From Chloroflexota bacterium (GTDB lineage: Bacteria; Chloroflexota; Anaerolineae; Anaerolineales; Villigracilaceae), in the NCBI GenBank assembly GCA_016223135.1, contig JACRPQ010000005.1, positions 62,001-126,000 on the forward strand: 64,000 nt of DNA, in the 5' to 3' direction. Shown here one piece after another: positions 15,773-23,192 of the stretch (positions are counted from its first letter, which is position 1; each line of letters opens with the position of its first letter). Under the pieces are notes generated by a model that had not been told where the DNA came from, did no database searches, and saw only the letters and a list, made by a program, of their open reading frames with translations. Both the position numbers and the translations under genes were made by a program.

Positions 15773-16653
15773 GCTGTTTCCCTCGCTTGAATGAAATCTT
15801 GGCGTAAACTCATTTTGAGACCCCAACAATAAACAACAACAATCCATACCACCCAGTGGGTTATCATATAAACAACAGTGGCAATTTCCCAAGCAGAGTC
15901 TTGAACAGCGCGGGTAAAAATGAATATTTGTTCACTGGAGAGAAAATTCGCCATGGACGATGGAAACACCCCATACCAATCAATTGTCTGGGTGACAAAG
16001 TTAATTATGATGCCAGTCACGAACCCTGCTGTCGAACGCTGAAATCGCTGCGCGACAACCATCACTAATAGCCCGATAAAAAACCACCATAATCCAAGCA
16101 GTATCAATTGAAGCCCTATGATCGCGGGAGGGGGGAGAGTCACGATTGCAGGAGGTGCCCCCCATTCCGAAAATTTTTGGAATGAAAGCGGGCTCCACCC
16201 TCTTTCCCAGGGCAGTACTATGCTGGCAATCATGACCAGCACCAGGACGTTCAACGCGGTGTAAGAAATCACTGTCAATCCCAAGGTGATCGTTTTTCCA
16301 AACCACCAAAGGCGACGCGAGCCAAGTCGAAACAGCATTGCTTGTCCGAACGCAGGTTCAGGTAATAAATCGCTTGCAAGGTAGCAGAACAGAGGGGTCA
16401 ATGAGAATAAGACCAGGCGCTGATTTGTCAGGACTGCCCACAGGACGTCCCATGTGTTTGCGTCCAGCGACGTATTTTTCGATTGAGCAAGCACCGCGCC
16501 GAATACCGCATAGGCAATAAAGGCGCAGACCAAGGGAACCAAACTCCAGCGCAATTTGGTGAAAATGTGTTGAATCAGTTCAAAATATACAAAGGAGAAA
16601 ATGCCTCGCCTTCCTCTTGGCGATGATATGACGTGCGTTGAGTAAGGGTTCAT
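15769..16653 (-). CDS. ABC-2 type permease, second of three
   Basis: 294 residues with about six membrane helices. It is a distant paralogue of the neighbouring permease: both carry a G(S)RR-W-GK element followed by a helix (LGSRRLWWFGKTITLGLTVISYTALNVLVLV). ATG at 16653 lies 10 bases after the upstream stop; a TTG 39 bases earlier is possible but less likely. It overlaps the next gene by ATGA, so the two are translationally coupled. Confidence 0.7.
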   Translation of the reverse strand: MNPYSTHVISSPRGRRGIFSFVYFELIQHIFTKLRWSLVPLVCAFIAYAVFGAVLAQSKNTSLDANTWDVLWAVLTNQRLVLFSLTPLFCYLASDLLPEPAFGQAMLFRLGSRRLWWFGKTITLGLTVISYTALNVLVLVMIASIVLPWERGWSPLSFQKFSEWGAPPAIVTLPPPAIIGLQLILLGLWWFFIGLLVMVVAQRFQRSTAGFVTGIIINFVTQTIDWYGVFPSSMANFLSSEQIFIFTRAVQDSAWEIATVVYMITHWVVWIVVVYCWGLKMSLRQDFIQARETA

Positions 16654-16663
16654 GGCTGGAATT

Positions 16664-17476
16664 TTATCTGTCCTGCTTGAGCCAGCCGGCAAGCAGGAAA
16701 AGTGCCATGCTGACGCCCAGTGCTATCCCCAAAGATAGTCCAATATGCTTCCATTGAATACCTCGATACCAAAATGGAAGGAGGGCAGACAAGGGTATCC
16801 ATTTGGAAAGCCCCCCTAAGATTTCCATGGCAAAATTGACAAGCATATACGCAAGAAAAGGAGTCGCCAGAGAGATATAACGATTGTCGCTGATTGCGGA
16901 TATGGAAAGGCCAAGTAACGCATAGACAGCGCCAAACACAAATCCCAATGCGGCGAGCGACAGGATATAGAGATCGGGGGCGGAGTGGTAAAGCGCTCCG
17001 AAAGGACCGAGCGCGTCAGGACTTGTAGTAAGTTTGGACTCATATACATCCAAATTTATTCCCCTTTTAAAAACCACATTCGAAAGTGCAAAGAGCAGCA
17101 AAATAGGCAGCGAAACCGCCAGTCCTCCCGCCAGGGCAGCGGCAACGGATTTAGATACAAAGTATAAACGATAGGAGGATCGAGACAAAATGAAACGTAA
17201 AAAACCGGAGGTGCGATCTTGCCCAAGAGAATCTGAAAAAGGCAGGACGGCGATCAGGGGAGCAATAAAACCAAAAAGCGAGAACCACTCCGCCCATATA
17301 ACAGCATCATAAGCGTTATAGTAAAAAGGCGGCAACAAACGGATGTAATCGGGCGCTCTTAAAGGCGCGGGACCTATGTAATCGGCAAAGCCGTGCGTTA
17401 AAGAAAAAAGAGCCAAGGCTATGCTTAATAGGAATGATTTGTTTCGAATGGCACGTAGCATCTCTTCGCGGAGCAT
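16664..17476 (-). CDS. ABC-2 type permease, first of three
   Basis: About 270 residues starting MLREEMLRAIRNKSFLLSIALALFS, a layout typical of ABC-2 permeases: a short cytoplasmic N-terminus, then six helices. SDSLGQDRTSGFLRFILSRSSYRLYFVSKSVAAALAGGLAVSLPILLL is the conserved 'E/D-R-x-G' region of ABC-2 membrane proteins. A GTG 48 bases upstream is an alternative start. It lies downstream of the small secreted protein gene and upstream of two more permeases. Confidence 0.75.
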   Translation of the reverse strand: MLREEMLRAIRNKSFLLSIALALFSLTHGFADYIGPAPLRAPDYIRLLPPFYYNAYDAVIWAEWFSLFGFIAPLIAVLPFSDSLGQDRTSGFLRFILSRSSYRLYFVSKSVAAALAGGLAVSLPILLLFALSNVVFKRGINLDVYESKLTTSPDALGPFGALYHSAPDLYILSLAALGFVFGAVYALLGLSISAISDNRYISLATPFLAYMLVNFAMEILGGLSKWIPLSALLPFWYRGIQWKHIGLSLGIALGVSMALFLLAGWLKQDR

Positions 17477-17567
17477 TTTATTTCTCTTATCCCTGTTTAT
17501 ATTCAAAAAAACCAAACAAGCCACCTGCTTTAACAGATAGCCTGTTCATTGATGTGGAGATCCCGGC

Positions 17568-17975
17568 TTAGAAACCACATGCTCCGGGATTGTCTGGGCT
17601 CCACCACCCAATCGCTTGGACATTTACCGTGTTGGTGTTTCTTAACCTGGCATGATATTGCGCGCCAGCAGTGGATGGATTAAGAGTATATTCCCGGCGC
17701 TGAAGGCTGCTGATCGTTTGATAGCCAGCAGCGACATTATTGTTCAAAGTTTCAATTCTCGCCGAAAGGGTTTTGTTTCCTCCAATGCCCTGACTACACA
17801 CTACTGCTTTATCGGCTGCACTAACTTTTGTGTGGTTGTTCGTTATCGCAGTGCCGCCAAGGCGGGGAACCGTCAGGTTGTAATTACTCCAACTGCCCGC
17901 CGCGAGCGCCTGACCAACGACCAGGGCGCTTATGATCGAAACGGCAAAGATTATAAACATTGTACGGTTTTTCAT
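17568..17975 (-). CDS. Small secreted protein, possible exporter substrate
   Basis: 135 residues with a classic signal peptide (MKNRTMFIIFAVSIISALVVGQALAA, cleavage expected near residue 26). The mature part, about 110 residues, is rich in Asn, Thr and Ser, has two Cys (CSQGIG and the C-terminal NPGACGF, perhaps one disulfide), and looks like a small beta-rich domain. I assign no family. A very strong AAGGAGAAA site suggests high expression. Its place directly before an ABC exporter suggests a secreted effector or the protein the exporter protects against, but the Sec-type signal means the ABC pump is not needed for its own export. Confidence 0.72.
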   Translation of the reverse strand: MKNRTMFIIFAVSIISALVVGQALAAGSWSNYNLTVPRLGGTAITNNHTKVSAADKAVVCSQGIGGNKTLSARIETLNNNVAAGYQTISSLQRREYTLNPSTAGAQYHARLRNTNTVNVQAIGWWSPDNPGACGF

Positions 17976-18157
17976 TTTTTCTCCTTTTTTTCATGGCGAT
18001 TTACACATGGATGGAAACAACGGCAGGTTTCACCGGCGGGCGGGGGAGTTGGCAGGAAAAAGCCAGGGTGTAGAACCCGCTCTCGGAGCAGAATCCCTTT
18101 GGGCGGGGGTAAACAATGTTGGGCGGCTAAATGATTCCGTAGATTCGCAAAGACAAT

Positions 18158-18841
18158 CTATTTGTTTCTTTCTTGGACGCTTTGTGTGATCTGAGACTCG
18201 AGGTCAGCAATGTCAGTAGGCAAGGCACTTGATCTATCTGATTGACCATATGAAACAACTTTCTCGTTGACAATTCTATAACGGCCAAATGGGTTAACTA
18301 TTCGATAAAGATCTCGATCTGGAGCATGAATATGGTCTCCAGATATATCCACCAAAAACAGGATATATTCCTCTCCCAGTTTATAGAGTGGGTCGTCTGC
18401 AATTTCCTCAACATCACTTGATATGCTTGGATCGAAACCGCCAGTTTGCATAACTGTAATTTTGTACGAAGGTTTGCCCAAGTAAATCTCTAGTACTTCA
18501 AAAACGGTATCCGAAAAAAGCATTTGAGATGTTGCAGTTCCAACTATGTTATTTTGTTCGTCCCACACGGGAAGTTCATATTGAACTATGCGAGTTGTCG
18601 GCGGCTCAATGACTCTCGCCCTTACAATAACATCAGCCTCCACAACAAGCTCTTCTACTGCAATTGCCTTTGATACCCAAGATGTACTAGATATGCCAGA
18701 TGAAATGTTTGAAGAAGCGACAACGGAAATGGTGGGTAATACATTAGGAACTTTGTGTTCTTTTTTACTAACCCAAAGAGCTATTATTACTAGTATGCCA
18801 ATTGTAAACAGCGTACTGACTTTAAGTAGTGTTTTGTTCAT
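18158..18841 (-). CDS. Membrane-anchored extracytoplasmic protein, unknown family
   Basis: 227 residues: an N-terminal signal-anchor (LLKVSTLFTIGILVIIALWVS) and a mixed alpha/beta domain outside the cell. The core AIAVEELVVEADVIVRARVIEPP ... VFEVLEIYLGKPSYKITVMQTGG ... LGEEYILFLV resembles a class of anchored domains seen beside secreted proteins in several phyla; I have no firm family name. AT-rich relative to the window average. Same strand as the protease upstream and the small secreted protein downstream. Confidence 0.7.
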   Translation of the reverse strand: MNKTLLKVSTLFTIGILVIIALWVSKKEHKVPNVLPTISVVASSNISSGISSTSWVSKAIAVEELVVEADVIVRARVIEPPTTRIVQYELPVWDEQNNIVGTATSQMLFSDTVFEVLEIYLGKPSYKITVMQTGGFDPSISSDVEEIADDPLYKLGEEYILFLVDISGDHIHAPDRDLYRIVNPFGRYRIVNEKVVSYGQSDRSSALPTDIADLESQITQSVQERNK

Positions 18842-18903
18842 TGCGCTATCCTCCGAATAGTTAAGTCAGTAGATACCTCCACAGTTCAAACGATGCAACT
18901 TGG

Positions 18904-19605
18904 CTAATATCTCAAATTTATCAAATAAATGTCCTGAGCATTGGGAATGCTACCATTTCCCATAACGCTTGTGGGGTCGCTTGAGTGTGCTAGAGAATAG
19001 CAGTGACCAAGTTCATGCATGGTTAGCTTCTGCACTTCAGCGTCGGTATAAAACGAAGAATTTGCTTCAATATGGTAGGCATTTAACCTCACTTCGCAGT
19101 TCTTATAAGTGCCATTGTATGCTGAGCTATTGTTACACTGATTATTGGTGTTGCATATGTAAGCATATCCTGCCCATCCCGTATTTCCAAAGTCTGCATA
19201 TTTGGTGGTAATGTGGGTAGTTGTACAGTTGTAGTACATATTGAGGTCCGTATCAGCACTCCACCGTGCGGATGCATTTTGAGTTTGCGTAGCATACTTC
19301 GAGCCTTGATGGCACCGATTAAGATTATTAGTGGGGAAATAGCCTGTTCCCAGATAATAGGGGGTTGGTGTGGGCGTTAGGGTAGGCGTCCGTGTGGGTG
19401 TTCTAGTAGGTGTTCTGGTCGGAGTCCGAGTCGGCGTTCTCGTAGGCGTTCTTGTCGCTGTTCGAGTCGGCGTCCGAGTGCGGGTAGCAGTTGCCGCCGC
19501 CAACTCAGAAGCCGATGCGCCACTAAATGAAGCAACGGCAAACGAAAAAACGGATAGCAGAACAAGAAATACAAACATCTGGCGTTTCAAAGATTTGTGT
19601 AGCAT
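18904..19605 (-). CDS. Secreted metzincin-type zinc metalloprotease with Thr-Pro spacer
   Basis: 233 residues. ATG at 19605 follows AGGGGTG. Signal peptide (MFVFLVLLSVFSFAVASFSGASA), then a spacer of about a dozen T-R-T-P units (about residues 38-80), then a catalytic domain. The zinc motif is HELGHCYSLAH (HExxHxxxxxH, with the catalytic Glu) in LTMHELGHCYSLAH, followed by SVM as a Met-turn: the matrixin/metzincin pattern. Two Cys-rich loops (CNTNNQCN) precede it. It should be an active extracellular peptidase; the spacer may hold it away from the wall. The target is unknown; the adjacent small secreted protein is a candidate. Confidence 0.85.
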   Translation of the reverse strand: MLHKSLKRQMFVFLVLLSVFSFAVASFSGASASELAAATATRTRTPTRTATRTPTRTPTRTPTRTPTRTPTRTPTLTPTPTPYYLGTGYFPTNNLNRCHQGSKYATQTQNASARWSADTDLNMYYNCTTTHITTKYADFGNTGWAGYAYICNTNNQCNNSSAYNGTYKNCEVRLNAYHIEANSSFYTDAEVQKLTMHELGHCYSLAHSSDPTSVMGNGSIPNAQDIYLINLRY

Positions 19606-19694
19606 GTTCACCCCTAAGTGAAACAAGAGTGTATAGTGGCGACATCCGCCGCCCAGCACCAAAATCAGTGTACGAATTATGTCGGTGAACGTCT

Positions 19695-19712
19695 ACTGTG
19701 GATTTCCACAGT
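19695..19712. promoter_or_regulatory. 18-bp dyad, possible operator
   Basis: ACTGTGGATTTCCACAGT, a perfect 8+2+8 palindrome between the LuxR-type gene and the protease start. It is in the size range of LuxR-family sites. A weak attenuator hairpin is the alternative; no T-run follows. Confidence 0.4.
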
Positions 19713-19750
19713 CTTTGTCAGACATCTCATACCCCCGTCTTTTCGGCTTA

Positions 19751-19975
19751 TTACCGATAACGCCTATTTAGCAGTCCCAGCCTTTCAGCCTTCAATACCG
19801 CAGCGGTGCGCGAGGAAACTTCCAGCCTTTGAAAAATCTGGCTCAAATGAAATTCAACTGTCCTTTCCTTGACCTTGAGAAAGCCGGCAATTTCCTTATT
19901 GGTCAGTCCGTGCGAGACTAATCGGAGGATCCGTATTTGATGGTCGGTGAGTTGATGAGTGTTTTCATAATCCAT
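19751..19975 (-). CDS. Stand-alone LuxR/GerE-type DNA-binding protein
   Basis: 74 residues consisting only of the helix-turn-helix domain: LTDHQIRILRLVSHGLTNKEIAGFLKVKERTVEFHLSQIFQRLEVSSRTAAVLKAERLGLL, with the full GerE signature (LT..E..IL.L...G.TNKEIA..L..S..TV..H...I..KL.V..RT.A). There is no receiver or ligand domain, unlike most LuxR regulators. AGGAGG lies 5 bases before ATG. First gene of the minus-strand exporter cassette, so it likely controls that cassette. Confidence 0.9.
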   Translation of the reverse strand: MDYENTHQLTDHQIRILRLVSHGLTNKEIAGFLKVKERTVEFHLSQIFQRLEVSSRTAAVLKAERLGLLNRRYR

Positions 19976-20095
19976 AAAACCTCCTGCTCATGTTGTATAC
20001 GCAAATTCATTTTACCCCCCCTTTTTTTGTATGTGCGTCAATGAAAATGTGGATTCAAAGATAGCACAACAGTCCTGTCAGACAACTTCGAAACT

Positions 20096-22468
20096 TTACA
20101 ACTCCACCACCGTCGGCTCTGACCCCGTTACCGTCACCGATTTTCCGTTGGCGAACAGCACCTCGGTACTGTTCGCTCCGCGAATCACCCTCAAGCCTCG
20201 ATATTCCACAATGACATCCCAAGGGAAGGGATTACTCCCCTCCAGCCGCACACGCCCCGGCGAGAGAATCTCCACCCCTAATATTTTCAAGAACAACCCC
20301 ACAGACACCAACCCGCTTAACGCGTTGCGCTCGCCCAAGCCTGCGCCCTTCTCGGCATGATAGCGCGCCGAAAACGCGCGGTTCTGCTTCAAATTCTGAA
20401 TCACGGCAGACATGTTCCTCACGAACAGCCGCGCCGCATCCGAACGGAAGCCATAACGAAGCAGTCCTTCGCAAATCAACAAATTCCAGGGCAAGTGAAC
20501 GGCTTGGGTCACTGCATCCGCTTCCCGTACGCGCGAAGCGAAGGCTGGGCAGGCAGGCACGCCAAAGGCGCGGTGGAAGCGTTTCGCATCCAGCAGGGCG
20601 CGCCCGATCAGAATCTGCGCGCGCTGCTCGTCTGGCACGCCCGCCCAAAGCGGCGTAAAAAGTGTGTGGTCTTCCAACGAAAAATCCAACGTCCGCACCG
20701 TCACTGTACTCCCCTCCTCCAAATTGCGGATGACCACCTTTGCCAGTTTCGGATACACCTTGCGCGTGGTGTACACCGCCCCGCCTTCGCGCCATTGATA
20801 ATCGCCGGCGGAGATGACTTCATCCGCGGCTTTGGTGGCGAATTGATACAGGCGAATCTGCGGGCGCTTCGCTGCCGGACCTTTGGACTGCACCTCGATC
20901 AACAAACGGACCGGCGCCTCGAACTTCAACTTCGGGCTGATTGTGCCGTCGGCTTTCTGCTGAAAGAGGATTTTCCCTGTTCCATTTGCCTCGCTTTCAC
21001 GGTCGCGGTAGTGATACAGCCCGCTGCGCGCATTCCAAGCCGCTTCGATGGATTCCCGCAGTTTGGCGGCTTGCTCACGGAGCAGCGCCTGCACATCGCT
21101 CTTCCCCAACAGGTCTGCCATGCGCAAGAGACATTCCGCCTCACGGTACAGCATTGCCTCCAGCGCCGGGCTGTGAACGTGGGTAATATCCACCCCCAGC
21201 GACCAGGGATGCCAGGCATCGAACAGCGGATGTTCCTCAAAACCGGTTTGCAGGACGTGTTTCCACTGCGGCAGACCATCGCGGTCATTGTCATATTCGG
21301 GGGAAAACCACGACCAAAAGAACTTATGCAAACTCGGAAAAGCATCCTCCAGAAGGCGCATCTCCCCCGTACATTCATAGATGCGCCATGCCAGGCTGGC
21401 AAGCATAGGCGCGGCAAGATACCGCCCGCGCTGACCCGCCAGACCGGGCTTGCCGTCAATCGTCCCATCTTCCTGCTGGACGGCGAGGAAATTGCGGAGC
21501 AGGTCTTTGGCAAGCGGTGAAGCGGGCAGCACGCTGGCAAGGTAATATGCTTCCAGCGGGGTTTGCCCCTTCCATGAGGAGGGATGATCGCTGCCGTCGC
21601 CTTTGGGCGAGTAGCCGTGATCGGGCTGGCGGGAAGAGACAAACGACGCGCAGGGTAAATGCTGACTGGGAGGGAACAACAGTCCAAATCCGGCGCACTG
21701 ACTCAACGCAAACGCTGCGTCCCAATCGCGGTCGCCGGTGTAGATTTCCACGGTCTGACTGGCATTGAGCAGTTCGATGCGGGCGCGTTCCGCCTCCCAG
21801 GGACGCGCGGCAATTTGACGGGCAAGGTCGAAGGATGTCTGGAGCGCCGCTGTGGCGGCTTGCACCCAGGTAAGTTGACGCCTCGCACCGGGACCCAGTT
21901 CGAGGTCCAGAAAGAGCGAGGGGTGAGGTCCACTGCCGGGAGCGGGTCCGCCGGTCAGAAAGAGGACGGGGAAAAGTCCGCCCGTTTGCCCAGCCAGTAC
22001 GTTGACCATCTGCATCTGGGCGGCGGTCATGCTTTGCCCGTTGAGGGGGATGAGCAGGGCGCATATCTCCATGCGGATTTTGCGCGTGGCGGTGGATTGA
22101 TTGACAAGGGTGATACGCCCGCCGACAGCGTTGGACGCGGGAACCCAATACTCGGAAGTTACGTCCAGACTGGGAAGAGGCGTGTACTCCGTTAGGAGGA
22201 AGTTCGGGTAAAAGCGACGAATGACCGGCGGCGAAACAAATTCGGACGGGCTGCTGATGGATTTGCCGTTTTCGTTGAAGCGCGGAAAGAGGCGCATGGA
22301 TTTGGCGCGCAAGCCGAAGGTGGTGCGAAGCGAGAGCGCGGAAGGCTCGCCGCCGCCGAAGGTAAGTTCCCAAATATGGTCGTTGAAATAGTCGGGTGTG
22401 GAGAGGCGTGAATCCGCCGCCAGTGTCAGGTAGAGCGGGTCGCCGGGAGCGAGGGACCAGTCACGCAT
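20096..22468 (-). CDS. (alpha/alpha)6-barrel glycoside hydrolase (GH63/MGH-like)
   Basis: 790 residues, no signal peptide, so cytoplasmic. The N-terminal third is beta-rich (supersandwich-like). The barrel carries a run typical of the amyloglucosidase/GH63-like clan: ASLAWRIYECTGEMRLLEDAFPSLHKFFWSWFSPEYDNDRDGLPQWKH (about residues 358-405), a helix-loop with acidic residues, and later QAVHLPWNLLICEGLLRYGF and SARYHAEKGAGLGERNALSGL. The WxxxDRDGLPxW element is a substrate-site signature of GH63-like glucosidases. Likely acts on alpha-glucosides or glycogen-related oligosaccharides; the exact substrate is unknown. ATG follows TACAAT by 7 bases with no ribosome site. Confidence 0.78.
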   Translation of the reverse strand: MRDWSLAPGDPLYLTLAADSRLSTPDYFNDHIWELTFGGGEPSALSLRTTFGLRAKSMRLFPRFNENGKSISSPSEFVSPPVIRRFYPNFLLTEYTPLPSLDVTSEYWVPASNAVGGRITLVNQSTATRKIRMEICALLIPLNGQSMTAAQMQMVNVLAGQTGGLFPVLFLTGGPAPGSGPHPSLFLDLELGPGARRQLTWVQAATAALQTSFDLARQIAARPWEAERARIELLNASQTVEIYTGDRDWDAAFALSQCAGFGLLFPPSQHLPCASFVSSRQPDHGYSPKGDGSDHPSSWKGQTPLEAYYLASVLPASPLAKDLLRNFLAVQQEDGTIDGKPGLAGQRGRYLAAPMLASLAWRIYECTGEMRLLEDAFPSLHKFFWSWFSPEYDNDRDGLPQWKHVLQTGFEEHPLFDAWHPWSLGVDITHVHSPALEAMLYREAECLLRMADLLGKSDVQALLREQAAKLRESIEAAWNARSGLYHYRDRESEANGTGKILFQQKADGTISPKLKFEAPVRLLIEVQSKGPAAKRPQIRLYQFATKAADEVISAGDYQWREGGAVYTTRKVYPKLAKVVIRNLEEGSTVTVRTLDFSLEDHTLFTPLWAGVPDEQRAQILIGRALLDAKRFHRAFGVPACPAFASRVREADAVTQAVHLPWNLLICEGLLRYGFRSDAARLFVRNMSAVIQNLKQNRAFSARYHAEKGAGLGERNALSGLVSVGLFLKILGVEILSPGRVRLEGSNPFPWDVIVEYRGLRVIRGANSTEVLFANGKSVTVTGSEPTVVEL

Positions 22469-22475
22469 GGGCTGT

Positions 22476-22481
22476 ATTGTA
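22476..22481 (-). promoter_or_regulatory. -10 box for a leaderless glycoside hydrolase transcript
   Basis: TACAAT, 7 bases before the ATG at 22468, no Shine-Dalgarno. Confidence 0.42.
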
Positions 22482-22525
22482 CGGGCAGATGGTCAGGAGG
22501 TCAAAGGGTATAATTTAGGCTCATA

Positions 22526-22685
22526 AGTCTTGGAGTCTCATAGTCGCAAAGTCTGATGGTCTCATTGTCTGATGGTCTCATGTCGAAACAACGATTGCAA
22601 TGCAATCAGCGACTACTCGACTAACGACTATTTGACTAGCGACTATTCAACCAACGACTATCAGACCGACGACTATTTGACTCAC
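22526..22685. repeat. Inverted-arm short-period repeat
   Basis: The left arm iterates AGTCTGATGGTCTC-type words; the right arm iterates GACTATTTGACTAGC and CGACTATCAGACC, their approximate inverse. A small perfect palindrome, GATTGCAATGCAATC, lies at the centre. A TATAAT at 22509-22514 just before it may drive the MaoC gene, which would put the repeat in its leader. Confidence 0.82.
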
Positions 22686-22702
22686 ACGAGGAGATTGAAA
22701 TC

Positions 22703-23152
22703 ATGGGACTGTACTTTGAAGAATTCACCGTCGGGCAGAAAATCGTCACCGAAAAGCGGACGATCACCGAAGCGGACATCATGGATTTTGCGCGGCTTTC
22801 CGGCGACGACAACCGCATTCACACCGACCCGGAGTTCAGCAAGACAACGCCCTTCGGCAGGCAGATTGCGCATGGACTGCTGGGGCTGTCCATCGCTTCG
22901 GGGCTGGCATGGAAAACCGGGTTAATGGATGGAACCGTCATTGCCTTCCGCGAAGTGAAGGAGTGGAAGTTCGTCAAACCGGTCTTCATCGGCGATACCC
23001 TGCATGCCGAACTGGAAACCATCGAAACCAAAGCCCTGCCGCGCATCGGCGGCGGTTCGGTGACCATCAACATCGAAGTGAAAAATCAAAACGATGAAGT
23101 CTGTCACCGCGGCACGTGGGTCGTGCTGATTATGAGCAAACCACAGGCATAA
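22703..23152 (+). CDS. MaoC-family (R)-specific enoyl-CoA hydratase-like protein
   Basis: 149 residues, single hot-dog fold. The hydratase-2 motif is complete: FARLSGDDNRIHTDPEFSKTTPFGRQIAHGLL, with the catalytic Asp and His in DxNRIHxD. Such proteins hydrate (R)-trans-enoyl-CoA or dehydrate 3-hydroxyacyl-CoA. No fatty-acid genes adjoin, so the pathway is open. AGGAGA precedes ATG. A second MaoC protein is found at 40954-41364 in the polysaccharide locus; the two are only distantly similar. Confidence 0.88.
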   Translation: MGLYFEEFTVGQKIVTEKRTITEADIMDFARLSGDDNRIHTDPEFSKTTPFGRQIAHGLLGLSIASGLAWKTGLMDGTVIAFREVKEWKFVKPVFIGDTLHAELETIETKALPRIGGGSVTINIEVKNQNDEVCHRGTWVVLIMSKPQA

Positions 23153-23192
23153 TTACCAATCACCACTTACCACTTACCAATCACCAATGACC
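23153..23192 (+). repeat. Short-period ACCAATCACC tract
   Basis: TTACCAATCACCACTTACC, ACTTACCAATCACC, then AATGACC. The ATG of the PBP gene is part of the last unit. Confidence 0.75.

Noticed and set aside
17568-17975. Lactococcin-972-type bacteriocin
   Set aside because: The gene order (secreted protein plus ABC exporter) fits, but the conserved Trp/Gly pattern of that family is not seen.
22526-22685. Possible CRISPR array
   Set aside because: Words are 7-14 bases, imperfect, without unique 30-base spacers, and arranged as inverted arms; no cas genes.
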